A DNA stretch of 64,000 nucleotides from Venturia oleaginea (lineage: Eukaryota; Ascomycota; Dothideomycetes; Venturiales; Venturiaceae): NCBI GenBank assembly GCA_013176395.1, contig JABMLP010000011.1:930001-994000 (forward strand), in the 5' to 3' direction. Shown piece after piece: positions 36,498-47,140 of the stretch (position 1 is the stretch's first letter; every line of letters starts with the position of its first letter). The notes under the pieces are model-generated. The model was not told where the DNA came from. It did not search any database and saw only the letters and a program-made list of their open reading frames with translations. The translations under genes and the position numbers were made by a program.

Positions 36498-37412
36498 ATG
36501 CAGTACTCATACATCCTCTCCGCGCTTGTCGCCTCTGTCTCTGCCCACGGTGTTATCACTGAGATCCAGGGCGCCAACAAGGTCACTATGCCAGGTCTTT
36601 CTGGTAACTATCTTACATCTATGATTCACAATCCCCACTAACTTACTCTTCCAGTCGCTGATGGAACACCACGTGATTGCGCCTCCCCACTGTGCGGTTC
36701 CGAAACTGACACCTCAATCATCCGTGCCAAAGAAATGGGCGGCAAAGCCTCCGCACTCGGCCCCACCAAGAACGGTCCGGTAGACGCCGGAGCTGCCATC
36801 GCCATGTTCATGGGAGGCTCCGCAGCCACCAAACGCTCACCTCAACTCGCTGCTCTCCTCAGCGGTGCAGGAGGTGGAAAGGGTGCCGGTGCCGGTGCTG
36901 GAGCAGGCGCAGCAGCAGCAGGCCAGAAAACCGCAAAGGGCATAACGGAACAAGGTGTCTCCAAAGCCGCAGGCACAGGCGCCTCCTCCGGTCTCCCAAC
37001 TTGCTCCGACAGCGGCGAAATCACAATGACCTTCCACCAAGTCAACCAAGATGGCGCTGGTCCTCTCACCGCACAGATCGATGCCACATCCGGTGGAACC
37101 GACCCCGCCGCCTTCCAAGATGCCAAAGTCACGCAGAACGTCCCTGGTATTGGAATTGGTGGTCTCTCTGCTGCCCAAACCACCGATTTCCCGGTCAAGG
37201 TGCAGATGCCGGCTGGTATGACTTGCTCTGGCTCGGCTGGTGGTGCTAGCAATGTCTGTATTGTTAGGATGCAGAACTCGGCGCTTGCGGGACCTTTTGG
37301 TGGATCTGCTGCTTTTACGATGTCGGCTGGTGCTAAGAAGCGCGCTGTTGAGTACAACCTCCGCAAGCGCCACATTGCTCGTGGTCTTTTCGGAAAGGCC
37401 GATTTGGAGTGA
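36498..37412 (+). CDS. Secreted GEgh16/Egh16-like (Gas1-type) protein
   Basis: Predicted 287-aa secreted protein of the GEgh16/DUF3129 family, which includes Egh16 of barley powdery mildew and Gas1/Gas2 (Mas3/Mas1) of Magnaporthe, expressed in appressoria. Exons are 36498-36603 and 36655-37412. The 51-base intron (GTAACT, branch CTAAC, CCAG) joins in phase to give PGLSVADGTPRDC. A signal peptide (MQYSYILSALVASVSA) is followed directly by His17 of HGVITEIQG. Other family-like features are DGTPRD, MFMGG, a Gly/Ala-rich low-complexity linker near residues 115-140, and a C-terminal half with MTFHQVNQDGAGPL and VQMPAGMTCSG. The tail contains KKRAVEYNLRKRH, with possible dibasic processing sites. 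Molecular function is not established; a role at the host surface is inferred from family expression and mutants. Confidence 0.88.
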
Positions 37413-39832
37413 GAGATTTCATGGGTAAGATCGTTTTAAACTTTTTTATGATGAACATGAGTACGAGTTCTCGACGATGGGGATTGAGACTCGAGGGAAT
37501 GGTCTGAGGTTAATTTGGGGGGCCTCTGGGGATGGATTGGGCACTGGCGGCTGTCTCATTCTTAGAGGCGGGGAGGTGGAATCGGGGTAATTTTTCTTTT
37601 TATCTCTGTTGTCTGTTTAGATTGTTGAATGATCATCTTTCCTTTTAAAATCTTTTGCTTGCATGAATATTTTACGTTGACTCAATTGGTTGCGTAAATT
37701 TCGCTTTTGATTTTGACCTCTCCTCTCCTTTCCTGATCCTGTATGTAATATTCACAAGGTATCAAATCGAATTCTTGGACTCAGCACTCTGAATACATCT
37801 AACAACCTACCATTTACCTACATACTCCACAATCACATCATTACCAACTATCCCCTCACATCCCCGTCGTACCGCCCACCAAAGTCCTAAAATACGATAC
37901 ATCACATCACATCGCACCAAACCACCCTGCCACATCCCTCTCGCCTCAAAAGATCCTTCTATCTTCCTGCTTCTGAAACGATTCATACGTTGTTTCGTTT
38001 ATATAGAAACCTGATTGTTTATAATCTCGTGACATGAGACTTGAGATGTTTGAGGTGGGATATGTTATAAGGAGCTCTTTAATCCCTTTGGAAAAGAAAG
38101 GAAAGCGGGGGAAATGAAAGGTGAAGGGAGATGGAGTGATGAGGGAGGAAAGGGAAGAGGTGGGAGTGGGAATTGGTGTAATGGGGAAGTTGGGTGGAGT
38201 TGCGAGGTTGAACCTTTGTGTTTGGGTAGGTTCGAATGCTGGGAGTTTGTAGCTGGGATTTTTGGGTTCAAAGGGATAGGTTTTGGTAAAGTTTGTGTTG
38301 AGCGAAGGTCACTCGTAGAGGATGGCTCGGAATGGGTGTGGGCGTCTTCGGTGAGTTTGTTTTGATATGGAAGGCTCGTGTAAGGAAATGCACTGTTAGC
38401 GTTCTCGTTGACGAGTGGAGGGCTTATAAGGAATAGAGTAACGACGATGGTAATTATTATCATTCTATAATGAAGATAATGCTAGCATCATCATCACCGG
38501 CTGGCTAAAAGAATTGCGGAAAGTAACGAAACTTGTCTATGATTTTCAGCCTCGCTCCTCGTCTTCTCTTGCAGAATATTGGATTCTCGACACGAAACTT
38601 ATCATTAAGTACCAGGTATATGATGTGTTGCTCTATCAGTAAAGCAATACGCAAGTATACTTATATACCCTAGTTCTCCATTCCGCAACTCGATCCAGGC
38701 CCAAGGGGGTTATACAAGCATATTATCAGACATTCATCAACCATCACGCAGGTAGAAATAAAAGAAATGTGTTTCAAGAGATGGCAAGTCTGAAATAGAT
38801 AATCGTTCGACTACTGCTTAGCATGGGCTCGAGCTCTTTACATCTCCATCTTACATCAGAATCTTGATTAGAGAGATTTGTTGAACTAATTTTATAGAAT
38901 TCGACACTTGAAGAATTAACGGCAGGCCAGCAAAGGTGACGTTAATGTCGATGATGACTAGCTTCGTCATCTCTTCATTTGATCGTCGTGCTATTCGCGA
39001 TACATTAGATATGGACTGTTTTCAGCCTCCAGCTTCGCTTGCATTTCTTACAATGACGAAGGCTGGACTTAGCGATTTCAATATATCAACCACAGACAGA
39101 TTGAAGCAAGATCTGAAGTTCAAAATCACGAACGCATGCTGGGCCGTCTGAATATCTATCTCTAAATGGTAAGCTCCTCTCAATGATTAGATTCTTGGAA
39201 AGGCTGAATACACTTATTTGCCATTCATAGCTGTATAGCCTGATGCAATAGCAATTCGCAAGAGAAACGAAACGAGATTATTCTTCCATGGAAAGTATTT
39301 CGCTATTGACGATGGTCTTCCCTTCTGCGACAGCCACAGCGGTGGGTATGTTGCCATTGGGAATGGACAGTACAAACTAATAGGTTACACAATGATTAGT
39401 CCATTTGTCAACCTGGACGTTCGAGGAAGAAGACTGGCCATGGCCCCTGAAATCCCCGTCTTTTGGTGGATCTCGACTGCTGTAACATTATTAGTCTTGA
39501 TCATTATGGTTTCCTGTTTTCAAAGAGCAGAGATGGCGCTTTCTTCACGTAAAACGACCTAGGTTGACAAATGGAGCGCAAGCTTGAATTTCAACCCCGG
39601 GTGCCTGCAAGAAAAGCTAGTTCTCATGTTCAAAAATTGTGATCATGGAATTATCTGTGAGGGCTAATCAGCGACATAGGACCAATTCGTCATGAAAATC
39701 ACCTACCATTTATCTCCGAATCCAAAAACTGTCTAGTCTTGGAAAAGTGAAGTATACGGTAGCAGAAAATTCCCTCCAATATGAAACCTTGAACCCAGAC
39801 GCTACACTAGCGTGTTGGTGCTTTTGACGGAC
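37413..39832. other. Intergenic region with a weak minus-strand frame
   Basis: Begins with the 3' UTR of the Egh16-like gene. The minus-strand frame 38463-38065 starts MIIITIVVTLFLISPP, resembling a signal peptide, followed by a Pro/Ser/Thr-rich 110-residue tail. It lies in purine-rich DNA, so low complexity alone could produce it, and I do not call it a gene. The rest shows no supported feature. Confidence 0.35.
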
Positions 39833-41544
39833 TTACAATGGGGTGCCATTAATATCTTTAAACAAACAGAAACATCCTGTCCTGCGGTAGTTACCGTTCA
39901 GACGCTCCTCCAAGATCAGACCCCATCTGACATCACAAAACATCAGCGTTACATCCTTCGCTAACATTCTTTCACAATAAATATCAGGATAACAGATTTT
40001 GAAGAACCCGTCGCTGTCCGCAACATCTGTCAACGTGATTGCGAAGGTTTCCTCATCCTGTGGGTTACTGCCAAGTACGGCTCTAGCTGTCATACAACTC
40101 AGGTGCAATTCGCCACTTTTCATAGCCCCAAACCGATGTTCCGGATTTAAGAGCTCGATTCTGCATTCCAAGACCCCGAAATGTATTGGAGATGAAGAAG
40201 CCATTCCGTATGTGCGAACAGCGATCCTGCCATCGAGAGTAGCCCGTGACCAGCTTGGTGCTACCTTCAAAGCCGAATCCGGCAAATCCATAGCAGGGAA
40301 CCACTGGAGAGTTGACTGAAGAGAATTGTACCAATGACCAGCACAGTATTCTCCAAGCCTGTTATCGATACGAATGCTAAAAATTTCAGCAAGCGCGGCA
40401 ATTGCGATAACTTTATCGTCTGCATCGGTCAATGACCGACCTGAATAGTTTTCTATCATTTTGGCCCAAAAATAAGGTTCGGTCATAGCGGTCAAACGTT
40501 AGGAACTTTCCTCAAACTCGTGAGAATATACCTTCCTTTCAATTGTTTCGCTTTTTTTCACAATACCACACAAGACCTCCAGGTGCAGGGAATCTGAGAA
40601 TGCGACGAGACAGCAGACGCTTTGGAGGACCCATCCACGTTGGTGGAATGGTTCCACGCTCCCTTGATAGCCTTCAGGTTCAACTTCGATAGGTAATGGA
40701 TATTGTTCACCGACTTCTGGGTAGAATGCAAGGGCATCGATCCAAAGGAGCCGAGCTCCCGAGTTGTTCGAATTGCGCCACGAATCTTAGGAGGGAACTC
40801 ATCAATTCGAATCCCATTTTACAAGTGTTTCTGAGAAGACGCGGTCAGCGTCAAAGGCTGGGGTCCGCCCCAGGCGAAGGACAAACATATGTACTGTGCT
40901 CTTGCATTGTCGCGGTTTATGTGAAGCCGAATAGCTGACTCTTTCGTTACGTCCAAAACTCGATGTGGTAGCGGAAGTCGCTGGGTCATTCTATACGGCT
41001 ATAGCTATTTCCTAGCCAATCTGGCGTTGAAATTGCCTTGTTTAGGTGTATAAAGGCTTCGGGATACGAAATGCTGCCCAGAAGATTTATCAATTCCTTT
41101 ATACACCTAAATAAGACAATTTCAACGCCAGATTAGCCAGGAGATAGCTATAAGACTGTATACAAACCCACGTCTGCTCGCCGCATGGAAGCGAAAGAGT
41201 CAGCTATTCTGCGAGGTTTTCTAAGGTTCGGTATTGGAAACGTCAAGTCGAATCGGATGGGAGGCGGAAGGGTCAATTGCCATAAATTCTCATGACCGCC
41301 TTGGCTAAATGTCCACACCTACAACAGCCACCTTTCGCAGACTCAATTTTTTTTCTAAGCTGGCCTCACAATGCCGATCAAAAAGATAGATCTGTGGATC
41401 GTTCAACTTCGCATCGGTGATGCCAAATTCAGCACATCCATTAGGTCCCCAGACGTTGGTACTGCAATAATCGCAAAGATAAATCTTCTCGGGGATTACA
41501 ATGGAGTCAGATAGGATCATGGAATGTATAACGAGTGAGAACAC
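39833..41544 (-). pseudogene. Decayed HET-domain (heterokaryon incompatibility) gene with a foldback insertion
   Basis: Pieces in several frames follow the order of a HET protein. An N-terminal piece (41544-41305) has CDYC and a further CAEF-type segment. Across the foldback element, AQYICLSFAWGGPQPLTLTA near 40.90 kb matches the HET entry motif. It is followed by GIRIDEFPPKIRGAIRTTRELG, then after a frameshift LWIDALAF, and QRGWVLQSVCC, which correspond to the LWIDALC and RGWTLQE motifs. The C-terminal part is a clean 220-codon frame at 40495-39833 containing WAKMIENYSGRSLTDADDK and AIAALAE, the typical post-HET segment. Frameshifts, stops and the inverted-repeat insertion make a working incompatibility protein very unlikely. 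Confidence 0.75.
40929..41209. repeat. Foldback (inverted-repeat) element inside the HET relic
   Basis: Arms at 40991-41056 and 41096-41163 are near-perfect inverted copies. The shared core is AATCTGGCGTTGAAATTG. An outer inverted pair GAATAGCTGACTCTTTCG (40929-40946) and its complement (41192-41209) brackets them. The loop is about 40 bases. Arm mismatches are mainly transitions. The structure resembles a MITE or foldback transposon of about 280 bp with no coding capacity. I cannot define a target duplication with confidence. Confidence 0.8.
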
Positions 41545-42038
41545 GATGGATATGCTGAGGTTCTAAGCATCTTGATATCGAACTAATTGGCGCGTACCAG
41601 CCTCGTCACACGCATCAACGGATGGTTCCATGGCAACCAATTGACAGTGAATAAGGCGTTGAGCTGGTGATGATATATGGCTGGATATGAGTATATATGG
41701 TGATGGTAAGTAAATGAGGAGGAGGGAGCAGGCTTCGAGGACGAGGTCGAGGTTGAGAAGCGGGGCGATTTGACCTCCGAGAATATCCGCCCCATCTCCG
41801 AAAATCTCCGTTCCATCTCCGAACATATCCGTCCCAATTAAATGCATTTCTTCCCCTCCTCCTAAGTCACCTCTCTAGCACTCGTAATCTATCGATATGT
41901 ATAACTCTCCTCATCTTTGAGAGTTTGTTTCTGTCTACAATGCATTATCACATGTTTTATCTTATCTAACAGGGCTGGGAAAATTTTCCGGCTGTGGTGT
42001 CCGTCCCCTATCACAACATTCTTGACCAACATAGAGAC
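41545..42038. other. Intergenic region
   Basis: Contains a short imperfect repeat of CCATCTCCGA-type units at about 41785-41835 and the probable leader of the permease. No gene supported. Confidence 0.35.
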
Positions 42039-43824
42039 ATGGCGGACACCGAACAGTCCCTCCTACGACCGAACGCCGACATCTCATCCAGTGCAGATGA
42101 GTCTTGTCTCGATGACACTCCGGCCGGATCTCTCACTTTCTTCAGCAGTCTGGCCATAGTTTTAGGTCTTCAAATCGGTTCCGGCATCTTCTCAACACCT
42201 TCTCAGGTCGCTCAGCATGTCCAGTCGCCAGGGGAGGGTATTCTCATCTGGATCTTCGCAGGTCTTTTGGCTTGGACTGGAGCCGCCTCTTTTATCGAGC
42301 TTGGTATGAATGTATCTCGAAATGGCGGGATACAAGAATATCTTCAAGATTGCTACGGGGATTATGCCGGCTTATTATTTTCCTGGATGTGGATTTTTAT
42401 CACCAAACCATCAGCGAACGCGACTATCGTCACCATTTTGGCAGACTACTTGGCATCTGCGCTACTACCTCCAGGTGCTCCGATTCTGGTTCTGAAACTC
42501 ATGTCAGTGACTGCAATCGTCCTTATTTCTCTGGCGAATTGCGCAGGTGGTCATACTGGATCACAAGTTGCAAATGGATTTCTTATCTTGAAGCTTTTCC
42601 TTGCGAGCTCAATCATATTCATAGGATTTGGCGCGTGTATCAGGGTAGGTGAAGGGGTTCCGAGTTCGCCAACAGGATGGTTCGGTGTGCCGGACTTGGC
42701 AATACCCGATGGGCCTTGGGACCGCCTAGGAAATGCAACGACGGCGGTCCTGGGGGCCCTCTTCTCATTCGGAGGTTGGGAATCTGTAAGTAAGCAAACT
42801 ACTGTGTCTGTAGCGGGACTAATACGAACAGATTGGATTCGTTGTAGGGGACATGAAGAACCCTAGAAGCTTACCTTTGGTCCTTAATTCTTCCATGATG
42901 ATCACCATCCCGGTGTTCACCCTACTTGTCACTGCATTCTATCTCTGCTTGCCACTGGCTGAAATCAAAGAAACTACCACACTGGCCGTAGTGAGTAATC
43001 ATTTGTCTCATGAAATACCAAGCTAACAAAGGGAACAGTTGTTTGGAACGAAAATTCTAGGACCTGCTGGAAATTTCCTCTATTCTATAGCCATCGCAGC
43101 ATCTGCTGCAGGAGCACTGAATTCCAACATTTTCGCCAACTCCCGACTATGTGTTATTGCCAGTAATCGACGCTATTTTCCCGCCGTCTTTGGACGGACT
43201 GAACACGAGTCGCGTACAGAGATGTACTCTAGGTCAGGTTCAGTGATCGATCATTTCCCGCAATGGTTACAGTCTCTTCTGTCACCCCTGTCATGGACAG
43301 GGACCGGGGACGCCGAACAATCTGGTTTGAAGTATGTAGTGATCATCCTGGCCCTTACTTATCGCCTTTTGCCACCAGTAGCTAACGATCTAGCAATGCC
43401 ATATTCCTCAATGCCATCTTGGCCAGCACCTATACCATTCTCGGCACATTCGACCAATTACTAGTTTTTGTTAGTGAGTATTTGGCTGTTTTTAATATCA
43501 ACCACGTACAGTATTGGAGCTGATCCAACAACAGGTCTTTCGGAGTACCTCATCTTCTTCTTTTGCGTTCTCGGAATCTTTATCATTCGAGCTCGTCCAA
43601 AGGCCGTGGGAGACCCTCAGACTTATCGCACGTGGACGTTCAATCCTGTTCTCTTTACCATTTTGAGTGGTCTTTTGGTACTTCGAGGTATCATTGCCAA
43701 TGTCTTCCAAGGTCTCGCTATGTTGACGGTCCTCACAATCGGATGGGCTTTCTATTGTCTATACTTCAAGAAACAGATTTCGACATCTGATGAGACGCGT
43801 TCTTACGCGTCCGAGAATGTTTAG
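42039..43824 (+). CDS. LAT-type (APC superfamily) amino-acid permease
   Basis: Predicted 522-aa polytopic membrane transporter, about 12 hydrophobic segments, of the L-type amino-acid transporter group in the APC superfamily. Exons are 42039-42785, 42832-42990, 43039-43331, 43394-43473 and 43535-43824. The introns are 46, 48, 62 and 61 bases with GTAAGT, GTGAGT, GTATGT and GTGAGT donors. TM1 contains the substrate-binding signature IGSGIFSTP. GWESIGFVVGDMKNPRSLP across the first splice is the conserved block before TM7. SRLCVIASNRRYFPAVFGR is the TM8 re-entry segment. The ATG at 42039 gives MADTEQS; the frame upstream lacks an ATG. In the last intron I chose the acceptor at 43534, because a nearer AG at 43511 would break the frame before SEYLIFFFCVLGIFIIRARP. 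The substrate is not deducible. The loop before 43331 (HFPQWLQS...) is the least certain part. Confidence 0.82.
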
Positions 43825-44275
43825 CAATACCGCAAAAGCGTAACTCGCATTGGTTACTGCAGAGCTGAAGGTGGGTGGGCTCCTACGAACTTTTCGATGT
43901 TCTGTAAATGGAGAAGGGCTCTGGTGCGACAGCTTCTAGAACTTGTTCTTCTGTGGCGAGATGTGAACGATGTTCACTTCGTCTCAATCTGGAACAACAT
44001 CGTAAGTCAGTAGTGGGTCGACTTTTGAAAACAGGCTGATTTTATCACCAGGATGTCTTGGAAAGAATGGCAGTTATAGCTGCTTCGGCTTCGGTTCTCT
44101 CTCATAGTATGTGTGGTCGTAATGGTTGTGCTTGGACGAATCTGAGTTACAGGCGAGGGCAGACTTATTTTGATCGGTGATGAAACGCAGCTTGGTGATG
44201 CGGTGTTGCTTCTGTAAAATGGTTGGATTGGTTCCGTGATACAACGTCGTCTAGTAGTGGTAGCCGTTACCTTGT
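43825..44275. other. Intergenic region at the edge of the transposon island
   Basis: No supported gene; includes the 3' UTR of the permease. Confidence 0.4.
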
Positions 44276-44314
44276 GTTACGGATACTGTCACGTGGAACG
44301 TTTAGTGACATGTA

Positions 44315-46133
44315 ACGTAATCCACCATCGAGCGGTACACACCACCGAGCGGTACACATTTTCGTATCCTCATCAATTACTCTATTATGCACCAATAAAT
44401 CTCTCATTTTTAAATATTCCTATCTATATTTCTGACAGTTGATTGCAAAATGGTCACCACTGCGACAAATAAAACAAGTAATTACAATGTTCTCCTCTTC
44501 ATTTGGTGGTTCTTCCTCAATATAAGGCTCTTGATCAACCTGGTTACTGCTAATAACCGAAGCTTCTTTAGAAAGTTGAAGTAAGCTTGAGCCCTCTGCA
44601 ACAGTTAAAGCGCTTGATTGACTGATATATCTCCTTTTTAGTTGCCTCTTTCGCTTCTGCCTCTCATTTGCAGCCCTTAATTTCTCATTTTCCGCAGCTA
44701 GTAAAGCGGCGCCTTGCATCGCGATCTGGCAGCCCTTGACAAGCTGATTAAGGGCCTGATCTGTTGGTGTTGGTGGACTTTTTGAACGTCTCTTAAGATA
44801 GCCTTTGATTGTAGCTACCTGCAGCTCTAACTGGGTTAGATTCTGGGGTGTTTCTGGTTGCCATTGCTCTTGGTTTGCGGCCAAGGGCCCTGTAGGGGTA
44901 GATGGCCTAATCTGGATGGTTGAAAGTACCTGATCTGGATCAAAAGGTACGAGATCGGCAGCAGTGAAGCTGCGTTGAATATTGCTTAGTGTGAGGGCAA
45001 TAATTCGAGCGATTTTAAAGGCGTGAAGGAACTCAATTTTGTCGATATGATTTATGCCAAGCCTCATATATTCCGAGGCTTGGTGGCCGTAGGTAAGCTT
45101 GAGGACCGAAAAACAACCAATATCGAGAGGTTGAAGAAGATGTGATGAATGCGGTGGCATACCAAGAGTAATAATCATCCGGTCTGCACAAAATTGATCA
45201 AATTCTGGCGTTGCGTGGCTGCCGTGGCCATCCAGAATTAGTAGTCGATAACTACCAACCTTTCTTGAAGCTGTATTTGGCTCGAAAACCTCTTTTAACC
45301 AATGTAATCCAAGCTTGTCATTAGTCCATCCATTTGTACTCAAAGCGATTGTCCAATCAGGCGGTAGATTGTTGTTTTCGTACCAAGATGATATATGTAC
45401 CTTGCCTTTGAAGATCACCATCGGCGGGAGGCTCCAACCCAGCGCATTGATCGATTCGATTGCCGTAACCCATTCGCGATCGCCAGCCTGTAATTGAGGG
45501 GGTCTGCCACGCCTATCTGAGGCAGTAACTACGCGTGAGGTACTTGCAAGGCCCATTGCAAAGCCAGTTTCGTCGAAGTTGTAGATATCGTTATTGAGGA
45601 TGCCGTATTTAGCGATTGTGTTTTGTACAAGCCGAAACCAGGCCCCAATAAGGGCTGGATCTTCGCATCTTGCCCTTTGATTATCGTAGCTGCGTGAATA
45701 TCGCGATTTGAGGCTAGGGCGGCGATTGATGTATCGCTGAGGCCAATCGACACCGATTTTGCAATCTGAGCCTACACGCTGCTCGAGTACGATTTTTGCC
45801 GCATTGCGTACCCCAGTAACGGTCAATGGATAACCTCTTTCATCCATAGATAGTATCCAATGCTCAACGACCTCCTCTTCCGTATCCGTAAGCATTTGGC
45901 AATTTGGGCGCGAATCGACGCGTGAAGCGCGTCCGCGAAGGCGGGAGGCAAGGGAAGTAAATGGGACAGAATAGGCATCAGCGGCCTTTCAAATAAGCGT
46001 CATGAGCAAGGAGTAGTTGACCCTCTTTCTGGGCCTTTGTATTGACTAGTTGTGGTGGCATTGTGGGTTAATCGATGAGGATACGAAAATGGGTACCGCT
46101 CGGTGGTGTGTACCGCTCGATGGTGGATTACGT
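44315..46133 (-). mobile_element. Pogo/Fot1-type DNA transposon, 1819 bp
   Basis: Terminal inverted repeats of about 60 bases begin ACGTAATCCACCATCGAGCG at 44315 and mirror the end at 46133. A TA dinucleotide flanks both sides (44313-44314 and 46134-46135), the target duplication of Tc1/mariner/pogo elements. Each TIR holds two GAGCGGTAC boxes (CACCATCGAGCGG and CACCACCGAGCGG), probable transposase-binding subrepeats. The element carries one transposase gene on the minus strand. Confidence 0.92.
44420..45895 (-). CDS. Pogo/Fot1-type DDE transposase (N-terminal DNA-binding part damaged)
   Basis: An open frame of 491 codons encodes the CENP-B-type HTH remainder and the DDE_1 catalytic domain. 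Catalytic aspartates sit in YNFDETGF, LLILDGHGSH and LLQPLDIGCFS. A Lys/Arg-rich coiled segment (ANERQKRKRQLKRRY) follows. The last 18 residues hold a zinc knuckle C-x2-C-x4-H-x4-C (CFICRSGDHFAINC). The true start is probably the ATG at 46061, giving KAQKEGQLLLAHDAYLKGR, followed at once by a TGA. Compared with the related copy at 49242, about ten residues of the psq-type HTH are missing and the frame shifts. The DDE part resumes in a clean frame. It could therefore express a truncated protein lacking normal TIR binding, or be dead. Confidence 0.85.
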   Translation of the reverse strand: MLTDTEEEVVEHWILSMDERGYPLTVTGVRNAAKIVLEQRVGSDCKIGVDWPQRYINRRPSLKSRYSRSYDNQRARCEDPALIGAWFRLVQNTIAKYGILNNDIYNFDETGFAMGLASTSRVVTASDRRGRPPQLQAGDREWVTAIESINALGWSLPPMVIFKGKVHISSWYENNNLPPDWTIALSTNGWTNDKLGLHWLKEVFEPNTASRKVGSYRLLILDGHGSHATPEFDQFCADRMIITLGMPPHSSHLLQPLDIGCFSVLKLTYGHQASEYMRLGINHIDKIEFLHAFKIARIIALTLSNIQRSFTAADLVPFDPDQVLSTIQIRPSTPTGPLAANQEQWQPETPQNLTQLELQVATIKGYLKRRSKSPPTPTDQALNQLVKGCQIAMQGAALLAAENEKLRAANERQKRKRQLKRRYISQSSALTVAEGSSLLQLSKEASVISSNQVDQEPYIEEEPPNEEENIVITCFICRSGDHFAINCQKYR

Positions 46134-46292
46134 TAAAGGAAACGCGCCATACATGTCACTAAACGTTCCACGTGACAGTGTCCGTAACAAAGAGACCAGC
46201 CTAGTAAATAGTACTCAAAGTGTATAGTATAGATTCTACTCTAAAAAGATACTGTGACGGCACGGCATATCCATACGAAGGCACAAGGCACT

Positions 46293-47140
46293 TCAGACGC
46301 GTCGGCGTGCCAAGTCCCGGACGCGTTGGGAGTACTTGCGCTTCAATGGCGAGAAGCAGACCACGTCAAGAGGCTGGAGTATATGCGACGAGTGCGGTGG
46401 CATACAGAGGGTTAGGATCTTGTTTTCGAGGCAGTAGTCCTTGAAATCCTGGTTGAGATGGCTCTCATGGCCGTCTAAAATGAGTAGCCTATACCCCCCC
46501 CCCCCCACCTGCCGCGCCTTTGCATACGCGTCAAAATGCTTCAACCACCCAAGACCAAGCGCGTTGTTTGTCCAGCCGTTCTCAGAGACCGAGAGCTTCC
46601 AATTCCGTGGTATATCTGCCTCCTCATACCACGCAGAGATGTGAACGCGTCCTTTATAGATAATAAATGGCGGGGTCGCATACCCAGCTGCGCAGATGCT
46701 CTGAATAACCGTAACCCATTCGCGATCGCCCGGCTGGATGAGTTCCGGCCTTGTACGTCTCTCGGAGGCTGTAACGACCTTCATTGACCCAATAACGCCC
46801 ATCTGGAAGCCAATCTCGTCAAAGTTGTGCGTATCCTCGTCGTGGACGCCGTACTTGGCTTTAGTATCTACAACTAGCTTGAGCCACGCGCTAATTACTT
46901 CTGGATCCTCCTGCAGTATCCTCTGCCTATCCTTTGCTCGATTGAAGGCTATTTTGAGCTCATCTGAGCGCGTTACGAATCTCTCAGCCCAGTTTTTGCC
47001 TACTGGCTCTCCACCGCGTTTACCCAGTAGTTTATCCGCCATATCTGCCACCTCACACAGCCGGGGTGCGAATCCTTGCGAATCGAGATCGAGAATATAT
47101 CGACTAATTGTTTGCTCTTCTATCGTAGTGAGCTTATTTC
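46293..47140 (-). pseudogene. Truncated pogo-type transposase of a second subfamily
   Basis: The minus strand reads from TIEEQTISRYILDLDSQGF near 47.13 kb through NWAERFVTR (HTH end), HNFDEIGFQMG (first Asp, with Ile replacing the usual Thr), LLILDGHESH and ILQPLDVVCFSPLK. It stops at 46293, soon after the third Asp. The N-terminal HTH and the C-terminal tail are missing. A run of 13 C bases near 46494-46506 encodes a glycine run just before LLILDG and is absent from the other copy. Sequence differs well from the 44.4-kb transposase, so this is another element family. I find no TIRs. Its 5' side abuts the MULE relic. Confidence 0.8.

Larger units (their letters stand above)
44276..46188. repeat. 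Palindromic MITE split by a pogo element
   Basis: Sequence 44276-44314 (starting GTTACGGATACTGTCACG) and 46149-46188 (ending CGTGACAGTGTCCGTAAC) are inverted copies of each other, apart from about 15 extra bases on the right side. With the pogo element removed they form one palindrome of about 93 bp, the shape of a MITE. A TA next to CGGATACTG/CAGTGTCCG at both ends fits a Tc1/mariner-type target. The pogo element interrupts the MITE near its centre. Confidence 0.7.

Noticed and set aside
41994..42038. Extended N-terminus of the permease
   Set aside because: The extension would begin at GTG, not ATG. The ATG at 42039 is the natural start.
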